Source of the DNA: an uncultured Clostridia bacterium
GTDB lineage: Bacteria > Bacillota > Clostridia > Christensenellales > Aristaeellaceae
Direction: 5' to 3'
NCBI GenBank assembly: GCA_947565865.1
Contig: CANOHT010000003.1
Location: forward strand, 62,001-126,000
Length of the DNA: 64,000 bases
The translations under genes were made by a program, and so were the position numbers. The notes under the pieces are model-generated. The model saw only the letters and a program-made list of their open reading frames with translations, was not told the origin of the DNA and did not search any database. Position 1 is the first letter of the stretch; the number at the start of each line of letters is the position of its first letter. Shown one piece after another: positions 25,484 to 34,808 of the stretch.

Positions 25484-26155
25484 TTATCCCAGCTTATCAA
25501 AGAAGGACACTTCCTTGAGCATCCGAATCACATCCCGCATACGCTTCTTTTCGAACTTTTTCAAAATGTGATTTACCTGGGAACGTATGGTTGTCTCCTG
25601 AACAAAGCGCTGCTCGGCAATCGCCTTTTAGGTATAGCCATCATAAACCAGGCGGAGGATCTCATACTCCGACGCGCTGATCTTCATGACAACGCGCAGA
25701 ATATCCTTGATGATGGACTCATCCTGTTTCATTCGCTGATACTCCTGGATGATCTTGGCCGCCACCTCCGGCTGCAATTGCAGGGTATTCTTCATCACAT
25801 GATCGATGGAGCGAACAATCTCCTCCGGTGTGCTGGTCTTGACAATATACGCGCAGGCCCCCACCAAATAGGCCCGGAGCATATACTCGTCATTCTGATG
25901 GATAGACAGGGTGACGCACTTGATCTGCGGGTACTCCCGATGGATGATCTCCATGGCGTCGATCCCCGCCGTCATGGTTTCCATCTGGACGTCCATCAGT
26001 ACCACATCCGGGCGCAGGGCACGGGTCAGCGCCACCGCCTCACTGCCGCTGGCCGCCTGGCTCACCACCGCGATGTGACGGGCACAGGCGGCGATCTCTT
26101 CGCTCAGGTAGCTGCGGATGTCTTCCATATCGTCAGCAATCAACAGTCGGATCAC
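25484..26155 (-). pseudogene. NarL/LuxR-type response regulator broken by an in-frame TAA
   Basis: The receiver domain is complete (IRLLIADDMEDI with the acidic pair, VVLMDVQME with the phospho-Asp, LSIHQ, YIVKTS with the conserved Lys). The LuxR helix-turn-helix begins SASEYEILRLVYDGYT, then TAA (25628-25630), and then continues in the same frame as KAIAEQRFVQETTIRSQVNH and on to a TAA at 25484. The stop sits where the family has a variable polar residue, so CAA to TAA is the simplest cause. Without readthrough the product is 175 residues lacking the DNA-recognition helix. It overlaps the sensor kinase by four bases. Could be a true nonsense mutation, recoding or a sequence error. Confidence 0.85.
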
Positions 26156-27687
26156 ACGTTCATCCCCTTTCGTTGCGGCAGCAGAAGCAGCACGGATGTG
26201 TACTTTCCCACAGCGCTGTCAATCTTGACCTGACCCAAGTGAGCCTTGAGCACCTTATAGGTGTATGTCAGCCCCATCCCCCAGTTCATCGGGCCGCGGC
26301 GGACGGAAAAATGCGGCTCAAAGACTTTTCTGCGGTTCCGGCGATCAATGCCTGTGCCGTTGTCCGTCACCACGATGGCTGTCCAGCGGAAAACCCGCAC
26401 CAGTTCCACAGTAATCTGCCCTTCCGCCTTTCCCGAGCGGACGATGGCCTCCACAGCGTTGTTCATCACATTGCCTATGGCCTTTTTCAGATGGTATTTG
26501 TCATACATACCGTTCCAATCCACTTCCCGGTAGCGTTCCGGCATCCACAGCATCCGGATATGCTCCGGGACTGAGGACTCCCGCACCGCGCTGTCCACCA
26601 TGGTTAACAGATCGTTATGCAGGTAGGTCAGTCTGATCTCTTGCAGGCTGTCCAGCAGCTGGGCAGTATGATGCAGGGATGTATCGATAAGGCTGTCCAG
26701 GCGGCGGAAGGGCTCGCAGCGGGCAGCCTCCGGGCAGGCTTTTTCTGTCTTTCGCGCCAGGATCCGCAGGGCAAAGAGCAGGTTCTTCTGTGAGTGCATC
26801 ACCTCGCTGAAGGTCTCGTTCATCGCGCGGATGTTGGTGCGGATCCGCCGCTCAAAAAATACCGTCATGGAGACGTCCATTTGGAAACTGAGCAGAACAG
26901 CCATGCAGACGGCACTGAGCGCGAACACCACCACGGGAAAGCCTTCGTAGATGGCATAGCTCCTGAACTGAATGTTCTCAAAAATCCAGAAACCGCTGCG
27001 ACAAACCTTGTCCGCCGACACGCTGAAGGGACTGAGAAAGAAAAAGCTGTAAAACAGCAGGTTAAACAGCGCCAGGCACAGACTGAACAGCGCGATCTTC
27101 CGGCGGAAAAACCATACGCTCATTCGTCGCCAGCAGCGCAGCAGCTGCGTCATCGGCCCTATGACCTGGCATAGCACCGCTGTCTTGCTCATCAGCACCG
27201 CCGCCTTGTAAAAGCGGTAGATATGCTCAGGCTGTTCGGCCCGCTGGTAGCATAAGTACATCGCCGTGGACACGGAGGGATCAAACAGCCACAACACCAG
27301 CATCGGCGCCAGACACCACCAGAGTGCCCTGACTTTCTTCCGCCCTGCCCAGGAGAAGCTTTCATTCCATCGCAGGAATTCAAGGCTGAACAGCGGCATA
27401 ACCAGCAGGTACAGCGCCAGACCCACGTTCATGATGCGCAGGTTGGTCACGATGGAAATGCGGAAGGTGCTCACCACCCAGCGGAAGATAACGTAATCCA
27501 GCTTGAAAAGAGCGGAGCGCTGATGGAAATAGTAGTTTCCAAACATGTTAATGTGCAGGATGATGGAAAAGAACGCCAGCGCCGCGCCCAGCGTCATGGC
27601 CACGAAAAGGTAAGCATAGCGATCCCTGCGGCCAAAGATGAGCAGCAGCGCCGAAAAGAGCAGCAGGAACAGCAGCGAATAAATCAT
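26152..27687 (-). CDS. membrane sensor histidine kinase
   Basis: 511 residues. About seven transmembrane helices fill residues 1-270, with no obvious extracytoplasmic ligand domain, so the signal may be sensed within the membrane. The phospho-acceptor region is SEVMHSQKNLLFAL with His298. The N box is IGNVMNNAVEAI (406-415), G1 is DNGTGID (442-448) and G2 GMGLTYTYKVLKAHLG. The ATG follows AAAGGAGG. It forms a two-component pair with the overlapping response-regulator gene. Downstream of the FAD oxidoreductase on the same strand but behind a hairpin terminator. The ligand is unknown. Confidence 0.9.
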   Translation of the reverse strand: MIYSLLFLLLFSALLLIFGRRDRYAYLFVAMTLGAALAFFSIILHINMFGNYYFHQRSALFKLDYVIFRWVVSTFRISIVTNLRIMNVGLALYLLVMPLFSLEFLRWNESFSWAGRKKVRALWWCLAPMLVLWLFDPSVSTAMYLCYQRAEQPEHIYRFYKAAVLMSKTAVLCQVIGPMTQLLRCWRRMSVWFFRRKIALFSLCLALFNLLFYSFFFLSPFSVSADKVCRSGFWIFENIQFRSYAIYEGFPVVVFALSAVCMAVLLSFQMDVSMTVFFERRIRTNIRAMNETFSEVMHSQKNLLFALRILARKTEKACPEAARCEPFRRLDSLIDTSLHHTAQLLDSLQEIRLTYLHNDLLTMVDSAVRESSVPEHIRMLWMPERYREVDWNGMYDKYHLKKAIGNVMNNAVEAIVRSGKAEGQITVELVRVFRWTAIVVTDNGTGIDRRNRRKVFEPHFSVRRGPMNWGMGLTYTYKVLKAHLGQVKIDSAVGKYTSVLLLLPQRKGMNV

Positions 27688-27739
27688 TCGTCAGGCCTCC
27701 TTTGTCCATCATGCCAGCCTCAGGGCGGAAACGGGAAAC

Positions 27740-27768
27740 GTCCATCACGGCCAAGCACCGTGATGGAC
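27740..27768 (-). terminator. terminator after the FAD oxidoreductase
   Basis: GTCCATCACGG, loop, CCGTGATGGAC on the minus strand, followed by GTTTCCCG; an 11-bp perfect stem with a weak T run. Confidence 0.55.
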
Positions 27769-27775
27769 CATGAAA

Positions 27776-29209
27776 TTATCCTTCCTTCAGCGGATAGACT
27801 GCCCGCTGAAGCTCCTTCACATTGATCTGCCGGAGCGGCACACCATCCCGCACAGCCAAGGCTGCCGCCATGCCCGCGGCCTGCCCCATGCCCATGCAGA
27901 AGCCAATGCTTCGGTTGGCGGACAGCGCCATCTGATCCGCCGACCAGCACCGCCCCGCCACCAGCAGGTTTCCCCAGCCCTTTACCAGGATGGAGCGGTA
28001 GGAGATCTCCTCATATTCCCCGGGATCGTAAAGCTCAAAGACAATGCCCGACCCGTCAGGATTATGAAACTCCACGCTGTCATTGTTGCGCATCATTGCG
28101 TCGTCAAAGCGTACCCGCGCCTTGAAGTCCTCCAGGGTGTGCCGATAATCACATACCACGCGGCGGGATTCCCGCACGCCCAGCATCGCCCCGGTCTCGA
28201 TCAGTGCTGCGTTTTCAAAGCCGGGAACGTTCTCACGCAGGAAGCGGTAGGCGTACCAGTTCTGGCGGCGGCTCTCAATAACGGCATCGGAAAGCGACAG
28301 GGCATCCAGCGGATCAGTCCCGGTAACACGGCCCACGTTCAACAGCACTTGGCCCCGGATGGGGGTATTCATGAAGGCGATGCCATTGCGCAGGCGCAGC
28401 ATGTCCTTTTCCCATTCGCTGACGGCCAGATCGGCCAGGTGCCGTGCCACAGTTTCATCAAAATTGCCGATGGACACAAACTGCGGCTGATCGCTGAGGG
28501 CATACCGCCGCAAAAGCGCCGGCGTGATGTCATCTCCTTCGGTACCCCGGCGTTTCTTCCTGGTCAGCTCCCCCGGATGCGCTTCCAGGTAGTCGATGGT
28601 TCTGGCCAGGTCCACCCCCGCTACCCTGGACAACATGTTGGCGGCGGAGCAGCGACCGTTGCCCGCCATGCCAAATTCAAACGTCGCCCCGGCCCGGGCG
28701 CATAGATCGCCGTCTCCTGTGGCATCAATGAACACTTTGCCCGGAATGACGCTGCGGCCGCTCTTGTTCTCCACCACCACACCTTCGATCCGCCCCTCTG
28801 ACTGCATGACGCCCGCCACCTGCGTACCGTACAATATGCGTACGCCGGCCTCCGTCAGCATTTCTTCCGCCAGCAGCTTGCAGGCCTCCGGATCTACCGG
28901 CACCTCCGTCATCTCCGAGGGCGGCCATGGCGCCGGGAAGCCATCATAAGGGATGGCCATTTTCCGCTTTCCCAGGCGCGCCATGAATTCCGTGGGAATC
29001 CCCGTCATGTAGGGCTCGATGGCAATCTTTGCCATCAGTCCAGCAGTCATGATGCCACCCAGCATGAATTCCCGCTCGACCAGCAGTGTACGCGCCCCGT
29101 TTCTTGCCGCGTTCAGCGCCGCAGCAAAGCCGGCCGAGCCGCCGCCCGCTACCACCACATCATAGGCCGTACCTATGGGGGTTTCCAACACCTCGCGATA
29201 AACGCTCAT
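27776..29209 (-). CDS. FAD-dependent oxidoreductase (FAD_oxidored family)
   Basis: 477 residues. Dinucleotide fold DVVVAGGGSAGFAAALNAA near residues 17-35, then LLVEREFMLGGIMTAGL, a VFIDATGDGDLCARAGA segment typical of the FAD_oxidored (PF12831) family, and LLVAGRCWSADQMALSANR near the end. These enzymes are often found in sugar or glycan catabolic clusters. It is the last gene of the binding-protein/permease operon, 16 bases after the second permease gene, so it probably acts on the imported compound. Substrate unknown. Confidence 0.88.
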   Translation of the reverse strand: MSVYREVLETPIGTAYDVVVAGGGSAGFAAALNAARNGARTLLVEREFMLGGIMTAGLMAKIAIEPYMTGIPTEFMARLGKRKMAIPYDGFPAPWPPSEMTEVPVDPEACKLLAEEMLTEAGVRILYGTQVAGVMQSEGRIEGVVVENKSGRSVIPGKVFIDATGDGDLCARAGATFEFGMAGNGRCSAANMLSRVAGVDLARTIDYLEAHPGELTRKKRRGTEGDDITPALLRRYALSDQPQFVSIGNFDETVARHLADLAVSEWEKDMLRLRNGIAFMNTPIRGQVLLNVGRVTGTDPLDALSLSDAVIESRRQNWYAYRFLRENVPGFENAALIETGAMLGVRESRRVVCDYRHTLEDFKARVRFDDAMMRNNDSVEFHNPDGSGIVFELYDPGEYEEISYRSILVKGWGNLLVAGRCWSADQMALSANRSIGFCMGMGQAAGMAAALAVRDGVPLRQINVKELQRAVYPLKEG

Positions 29210-29225
29210 ACATCCTCCTTCTCGC

Positions 29226-30074
29226 TCAGCCCTTGACCGAGCCCTCCGTTAATCCTGTAATGAAGTATCTGTTCAGCAAAAGATAGACCACCAGCATCGG
29301 CAGGATGGATATGCTGATGCCTGCCAGCATCAGATTCCAGGAGGACGCCGCCTCCCCGCTGGACTTCAGGCTGATAACACCCACCACCAGCGGCCACTGG
29401 GCACGCTTGGAAATGGTGAAAACATACGGCAGCAGGTAATCACTCCAGGCAGTGCGGAAGGCGATGAGACCCACGGTGGCCATCAGCGATTTGAGCAGCG
29501 GCAGCACGATCCTCCAGAAGATACCCAGAAAGCTGCAGCCATCCATCTTTGCGGCCTCATCCAGCTCCCTGGGAATCTGGTTGACGTTGCCCGTAGCGAT
29601 GAACACCTGCGTAGCGTTCATACCGAATACGCGGATGACGATAGGGCCCCAGAGGGTGCCGCTCAGGCCCATGCCCTTGGCCAGGCTCAGCTGCGGATAC
29701 AGCGCCAGGGTGCCGAGGGAGATGAACAGTGAGCACAGCACCATACGGTAAATCATCCTGGTCAGCCGGGTCTTGCCCCGGGAGAAGATATAGCCACAGG
29801 TGGTGGCCGTCAGGATGCAGCCGATGACCACAAAGAAAGCATAAAACATGCTGTTCAGGGTCAGCGTACCGAAATTGGCCAGGTTCCAGGCGTCGATGTA
29901 GTTCTCAAAATGCCATTCCGAGGGAAAAATGTTGGTGCCGCCCACCAGAATCTGCTGGTTGGACTTGAAGGAGGCTAGCAGGATATACACCACCGGGAAC
30001 AGGGCAAACACCGCTACCAGCAGAAGCAGACTGTACATCAACAGTCTTGTGAGTCCCTTTTTTGTCCCTTTCAT
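29226..30074 (-). CDS. carbohydrate ABC transporter permease (MalG-type)
   Basis: 282 residues with six predicted transmembrane helices. The cytoplasmic EAA loop that docks the ATPase is ELDEAAKMDGCSFLGIFWRI near residues 170-190, and the C-terminus is YFITGLTEGSVKG, typical of MalG-type CUT1 permeases. Partner of the permease encoded 17 bases upstream. Confidence 0.93.
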   Translation of the reverse strand: MKGTKKGLTRLLMYSLLLLVAVFALFPVVYILLASFKSNQQILVGGTNIFPSEWHFENYIDAWNLANFGTLTLNSMFYAFFVVIGCILTATTCGYIFSRGKTRLTRMIYRMVLCSLFISLGTLALYPQLSLAKGMGLSGTLWGPIVIRVFGMNATQVFIATGNVNQIPRELDEAAKMDGCSFLGIFWRIVLPLLKSLMATVGLIAFRTAWSDYLLPYVFTISKRAQWPLVVGVISLKSSGEAASSWNLMLAGISISILPMLVVYLLLNRYFITGLTEGSVKG

Positions 30075-30091
30075 TTTGTTCGCCGCCCTTC

Positions 30092-31042
30092 CTATTGCTC
30101 CATTTCCTTCATCCTGGCCGACATTTTCAAATAGAGCGCCGTCGCCACGCCCAGTACCACCGCCGTGATAACCGCCAGGGCCGAGGCATAGCCGTACTGG
30201 CTTTTCAGCGCCGTGCCGTCGCCATACTGGAAAAAGAACTTGAAAATGTACGTCATGACCACCTCTGTCTGCCCGCCCGGCTGACCATTGGTCAGCACCA
30301 GGATGAGGTCGGTCATCTTCATGGTGCCCAGCACACTGAGCATGACCACCAACTGCAGCACAGGCGCCAGCAAAGGCACAGTGATGTGGAAGAACTGCTG
30401 GATACCATTGGCTCCGTCAATGGCGGAGCATTCGTACAGTGACCGGGGAATGTTCTGCAAGCCCATGAGAAAGTAGATCATGTTCATACCGAAGGTTGTC
30501 CATAGGCTCACCAGAATGATGACGAAGAACGCTGTATTCCGGTTGGTCAGCCAGTCGATGTTCCGTCGGATCAGCCCCGCATCCATCAGCACAGCGTTGA
30601 CGATGCCGTTGTAGGCGCTGAACATATTGGAAAAGATCAGACCCACAATGGCAATGCTGAACACGGAAGGGAGGAAAAAAATCACCCGGAAGAACGAACT
30701 CCCCTTCACCTTGTTGTTCACCAGCACCGCCAGGAGAATCGCCATGGGGATCTCCACCAGCATTTTGATCCCGGCAATAACGAAGGTGTTCTTCATGGTC
30801 CGCCAGAAGGATTGATCCCGGAAAAAGGCTCGGGCGAAATTGTCCAGCCCCACAAAAACAGGCGTGGAGTAGCCATCATAGGTAAACAGACACCAGCGCA
30901 GCACCCAAAGAATCGGATACACCACGAAGAGGCAGAAGCCTACGGTCATAGGCAGCAGCATCAGCACTTCCTGAAGCCGATCTCCGCCATCGCTTTGCAG
31001 CCGCCTCGGAAGGAACCGTTTTCCACACCCCAGATTGCTCAC
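30092..31042 (-). CDS. sugar ABC transporter permease (MalF/UgpA-type)
   Basis: 316 residues. A short cytoplasmic N-terminus, then six hydrophobic helices. The EAA loop is ECSAIDGANGIQQFFHITVP near residues 215-235. The pair of permeases plus binding protein is a CUT1 importer; no ATPase gene is present, which is common because a shared MsmK/MsmX-type ATPase often serves several such systems. Confidence 0.93.
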   Translation of the reverse strand: MSNLGCGKRFLPRRLQSDGGDRLQEVLMLLPMTVGFCLFVVYPILWVLRWCLFTYDGYSTPVFVGLDNFARAFFRDQSFWRTMKNTFVIAGIKMLVEIPMAILLAVLVNNKVKGSSFFRVIFFLPSVFSIAIVGLIFSNMFSAYNGIVNAVLMDAGLIRRNIDWLTNRNTAFFVIILVSLWTTFGMNMIYFLMGLQNIPRSLYECSAIDGANGIQQFFHITVPLLAPVLQLVVMLSVLGTMKMTDLILVLTNGQPGGQTEVVMTYIFKFFFQYGDGTALKSQYGYASALAVITAVVLGVATALYLKMSARMKEMEQ

Positions 31043-31155
31043 GGATCACACCACCTTATTTTTGCCTGTCCGCCATCAGCGGCTGCCGTATGGGAAAGCC
31101 GCGCCCCTGTCCTGACGAACATCCGGCAGAGGCGCGGCATGAGAAGCGTTTGCGC

Positions 31156-32508
31156 TTACTTATCCCAGGCCATGCGGGCATCATAGTCCGCATCAATATA
31201 GTCCTCGATCTTCAGCCCATCGACAATGGCGGCGTCCAGCGCGGCATTGTAGCGTGCATCCAATTCCGCCAGGGCTTCGTGGGCATCCACCGTCCGGGCC
31301 AGAATCTGATCGAATACGCTGTTGTAGGCGTCGCCTTCCACCATCATGTCGCTCTCAGGGTAGGGATAGCGCACACAGTATTTGCTCATATCGCAGAAGG
31401 CAGCCCACTGGGGCGAAACATCCTCCCGGGTTGATTGGGCGGTAATGGCTTCGCCCAGCACAGGATTGTCTTTTTCGTTTTCATAAGTGGATACCAGAGC
31501 CGCGTCCGACAGGAACAGGTTGTAAACCTCCATCACCTTTTCCTCCAGGCCTTCCTCCTTGGCCCGGCTGTTCACCACATAGAACATGGATGGACTGACG
31601 GGGTACTTATAGCGAAGGTCGGCGTTCTCCACGGGATAAGGCACCACAGCCCATTCAAAATCGCAGGGGAACTGGTCCCGGAACACGCCCACATCGGAGG
31701 AGCCGATACAGATCATACCCACATTGCCAGCGGAGAAATGGGCGCGCTTGGTATCATCGTCCATGGTGAGGTAACCTGGGAACATGGTGCCATCCTCCAC
31801 AAAGCTCAGCAAATGCCTGAAGAAGGGCTCCAGCGACTGGAAGGCAAAGCGGCCGGTCTTGTGATCAAAGAACTCCACGCCATTGGACGCCGCGGAGGGA
31901 TGGATCACATACTGATAGCGGTAGCTGGTATAGGCGCCGGGGAAAGCATAACCATAAATCCGCCCCTTGCCCTGATCGGTAATCTTGTTGGCCACATCCC
32001 GCATTTCCGCCCAGGTGGTCGGCGGAGTCAGTCCCATTTCCTTGAACATGTCCACATTGTAGGCCAGGCCGAAGGTGACAACACGGAAAGGCACGGAATA
32101 GGTCAGGCCTCCGAACTCGCCGTAGTTTTCAGCGTTGTAAGGCGCATACTGGGCCACCAGATTCGCGCCAGCAGGCAGCTCGTCCAGGGCCAGAATATGG
32201 CCGGAAGCCGCATACTGACCGATTTTGTTGCACTTGAAAATATGGGGCGCCTCGCCGGACTGCAGCGCCACGTCCAGGGAGCTGTAGTAGTCGCCGCCAT
32301 AGACCGTGTATTCAATAACGATACCCTTTTCCTTGCCGATGGTATCGTTGAATTCAGCGACCAGGGCCTCGTACTGCGCCTTGTTATGAGCATCATTGGA
32401 CCAAACCGTGATGATATCGACCTTCTTATCCTCCGCCGAGGCCAGAGACACCCCACCCAGCAGCAGCGCCAAGGTCAGAAGCAGGCTAACGATCCGTTTC
32501 ATGGTCAT
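31156..32508 (-). CDS. extracellular solute-binding protein, family 1
   Basis: 450 residues. Signal sequence MTMKRIVSLLLTLALLLGG, then VSLASAEDKK: the cut site looks like ASA-E, a signal peptidase I site. There is no lipobox cysteine, which is unusual for a Gram-positive importer. The mature part starts KVDIITVWSNDAHNK and carries the family-1 hinge features. The start ATG follows GAGGAGG. First gene of the importer operon, divergent from the GH31 gene, with a palindrome between -10 and start. Confidence 0.9.
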   Translation of the reverse strand: MTMKRIVSLLLTLALLLGGVSLASAEDKKVDIITVWSNDAHNKAQYEALVAEFNDTIGKEKGIVIEYTVYGGDYYSSLDVALQSGEAPHIFKCNKIGQYAASGHILALDELPAGANLVAQYAPYNAENYGEFGGLTYSVPFRVVTFGLAYNVDMFKEMGLTPPTTWAEMRDVANKITDQGKGRIYGYAFPGAYTSYRYQYVIHPSAASNGVEFFDHKTGRFAFQSLEPFFRHLLSFVEDGTMFPGYLTMDDDTKRAHFSAGNVGMICIGSSDVGVFRDQFPCDFEWAVVPYPVENADLRYKYPVSPSMFYVVNSRAKEEGLEEKVMEVYNLFLSDAALVSTYENEKDNPVLGEAITAQSTREDVSPQWAAFCDMSKYCVRYPYPESDMMVEGDAYNSVFDQILARTVDAHEALAELDARYNAALDAAIVDGLKIEDYIDADYDARMAWDK

Positions 32509-32546
32509 GTTTTTTCCTCCTCGCTTGTTGAACTAAACCGAAACAC

Positions 32547-32558
32547 TCAACGCGTTGA
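32547..32558. promoter_or_regulatory. LacI-type operator candidate
   Basis: TCAACGCGTTGA, a perfect 12-base palindrome with central CG as in LacI-family operators. It lies 10-21 bases downstream of the binding-protein -10, where a repressor would block transcription. No LacI-family gene is in the window. A related arrangement, GTTGA...TCAAC, occurs at 32666-32682 on the GH31 side. Confidence 0.45.
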
Positions 32559-32567
32559 ACTGGCTTT

Positions 32568-32573
32568 ATTATA
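32568..32573 (-). promoter_or_regulatory. -10 element of the importer operon
   Basis: TATAAT on the minus strand, 60 bases before the start codon of the binding protein. No consensus -35 at 16-18 bases, which hints at activator dependence. Confidence 0.45.
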
Positions 32574-32705
32574 GCTTCACCAACTCGGATTGACCAGTTG
32601 GAAAATATGTCAACATTTCAGTTTGCTGTATTATTTTTCTGCAATTTTGGTTGTTTTAATGAAATGTTGACTTTTTTTCAACCTTACGCGGCTCCTGTTC
32701 ATCGG

Positions 32706-32711
32706 TATAAT
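32706..32711 (+). promoter_or_regulatory. -10 element of the GH31 operon
   Basis: TATAAT 54 bases before the GH31 start codon; the -35 region (TTACGC at 16 bases) is poor. Confidence 0.4.
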
Positions 32712-32764
32712 AAAAGCAGATCAAGGGGGGATAACAGCCCCTACGAATGAAGGAGATGCCTGCC

Positions 32765-34786
32765 ATGCTGCAACGTAAAGACCACTGCCTTTTACGCACG
32801 TTTGACGGCGAGACCCTGCGCATCATGCCCTGGGGCCCCAACGCCCTGCGGGTACAGGCCTGGATCATGGAGGAGCCGCCGGTTCAGGCCTGGGCCCTCA
32901 CCGAATCCCCGGAACCCTCCCAGCCCCGCATCGACATTCAGGGGGATACCGCCAGCATCCTCAACGGCAAGTTGCGTATCGACGTAGACGAATTCGGGCG
33001 GCTTTCTTTCTATAAGGAAGATCGGCTCCTCTTCCGGGAGATCCTGCAAAAGCGGGTGAAAAAGCTGTCCGAATACACCAATCCCCTGCAGCTGACAGGC
33101 AGGGAATTCAAGGGGAACATCAACGGCGACTTCCGCCTGACCGTCCGCTTTGAGCCTGAGAAAAACGAGCGGCTTTACGGCATGGGGCAGTACCAGCAGG
33201 ATACCTTTGACCTCAAGGGCAGCAGTTTGGAGCTGGCACATCGCAATGCGCAGGCCTCCATCCCCTTTGTGCTGTCCAGTTTGGGCTACGGCATGCTGTG
33301 GAATAACCCCGCTGTGGGCGAGGCGCACTTCTCCACCAACCAGACCATCTGGCTGGCCCATTCCACCAAAATACTGGACTACTGGATCGTCGCCGGGGAT
33401 ACGCCGGATGACATCGTGCAGCGCTACACCGCCGTTACGGGCAGGGCGCCTATGATGCCGGACTACGCCATGGGCTTCTGGCAGAGCAAGCTGCGCTATC
33501 AGACCCAGGAGGAAGTCCTTCAGACGGCCCGGGAGTTCAAGAAACGCGATTTGCCCCTGTCCGCCATCGTCATCGACTTCTTCCACTGGCCCCACCACGG
33601 CGACTGGGATTTCGACTATGATTATTGGCCTGATCCCGCGCAGATGTGCCGCGAACTTCATGATCTGGGTGTGAAGCTGATGGTATCCATCTGGCCCACG
33701 GTAGAAAAGGACTGCGTGAATTACCCCGCCATCGAGGAAAAGGGACTACTGGTGCGTTCCGAGCGCGGCCCCAATATCACCCACAGCACCCGGGGCGATA
33801 CGCAGTTCATCGACCTGACCAACCCCGATGCCCGGCGCTTTCTCTGGGAAACAGCCAAAAAGAACTACTACGACAAAGGTGTAGACTGCTTCTGGCTGGA
33901 CGAGGCCGAGCCGGAGTACAATACCTACGACTTCGATACCTACCGCTATTACAAGGGCCACGCCATGCAGATCAGCAACAGCTACCCTGTTGAATTTGCC
34001 AAGACCTTCTATGACGGTCTGCGGGCCCAGGGGGAAGAGCAGGTGTTGAGCCTGGTGCGGTGCGGCTGGGCCGGCTCCCAGAAATACGGCGCGCTGATCT
34101 GGTCGGGCGACGTTCACTCCTCCTTCCGCGCGCTCCGGGAGCAGGTTGTCATCGGGATGCAAATGGGCATTGCCGGCATTCCCTGGTGGACTCATGACAT
34201 TGGCGGCTTCTACGGCGCGGACGTTCGGGATCCCGCCTTTCTGGAGCTTTTTGCCCGTTGGTTCGCCTTTGGCGCCTTTTCACCCGTATTCCGCCTGCAC
34301 GGCGTCCGCTCCCCACGTCTGGAACCCCTGGCCGAAAAGCGGGGCGGCATGTGTTCCAGCGGCTCCCCCAACGAGGTATGGTGCTTCACCCCGGAAATCG
34401 AAATGCTGTGCAGTCAGCTGATCCGCCTGAGGGAAGCACTGAAGCCCTATATCCGCAGTCTGATGGCTCAAGCCCACGAGGTTGGCCGACCCGTCATGCG
34501 CCCGCTATTCTACGATTTTCCCCATGAGGAAAAACTCTGGACAGTAAACGACGCCTATATGTTCGGCCCGGATATGCTGGTGGCGCCGGTGGTCATGCCA
34601 GGCGTGACCGAGCGGGAGGTCCTGCTGCCCCAGGGCTGTGACTGGATCGAGGCATCCACGCTGCGCGATTATCCCGGCGGCCAGACAGTTCGTTGCCCAG
34701 CGCCCTGGTCTGTGATTCCTGTCTTTGTCCGCAAAGACGCGGAAAACCTCGCGCGGATCATTCATACTTACATGCCCTTGCCCTGA
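32765..34786 (+). CDS. glycoside hydrolase family 31 (alpha-glucosidase/alpha-xylosidase type)
   Basis: 673 residues from the ATG that follows AAGGAG; the ATG six codons earlier overlaps that site. It has an N-terminal beta domain with RLYGMGQYQQDTFD, then the barrel: MGFWQSKLRYQTQEEV, LSAIVIDFFHW, FWLDEAEPE with the nucleophile Asp, and WSGDVHSSF with the acid/base Asp. GIPWWTHDIGGF is also typical. No signal peptide, so it acts in the cytoplasm on an imported alpha-linked oligosaccharide. Substrate (alpha-glucoside, alpha-xyloside or other) cannot be fixed from motifs. Confidence 0.92.
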   Translation: MLQRKDHCLLRTFDGETLRIMPWGPNALRVQAWIMEEPPVQAWALTESPEPSQPRIDIQGDTASILNGKLRIDVDEFGRLSFYKEDRLLFREILQKRVKKLSEYTNPLQLTGREFKGNINGDFRLTVRFEPEKNERLYGMGQYQQDTFDLKGSSLELAHRNAQASIPFVLSSLGYGMLWNNPAVGEAHFSTNQTIWLAHSTKILDYWIVAGDTPDDIVQRYTAVTGRAPMMPDYAMGFWQSKLRYQTQEEVLQTAREFKKRDLPLSAIVIDFFHWPHHGDWDFDYDYWPDPAQMCRELHDLGVKLMVSIWPTVEKDCVNYPAIEEKGLLVRSERGPNITHSTRGDTQFIDLTNPDARRFLWETAKKNYYDKGVDCFWLDEAEPEYNTYDFDTYRYYKGHAMQISNSYPVEFAKTFYDGLRAQGEEQVLSLVRCGWAGSQKYGALIWSGDVHSSFRALREQVVIGMQMGIAGIPWWTHDIGGFYGADVRDPAFLELFARWFAFGAFSPVFRLHGVRSPRLEPLAEKRGGMCSSGSPNEVWCFTPEIEMLCSQLIRLREALKPYIRSLMAQAHEVGRPVMRPLFYDFPHEEKLWTVNDAYMFGPDMLVAPVVMPGVTEREVLLPQGCDWIEASTLRDYPGGQTVRCPAPWSVIPVFVRKDAENLARIIHTYMPLP

Positions 34787-34808
34787 CCCGCTGAAAGGAG
34801 CGTCCGCC

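Noticed and set aside
29226..31042. Incomplete or broken ABC transporter because the ATPase is missing
   Set aside because: CUT1 importers in Firmicutes often use one shared ATPase encoded elsewhere.
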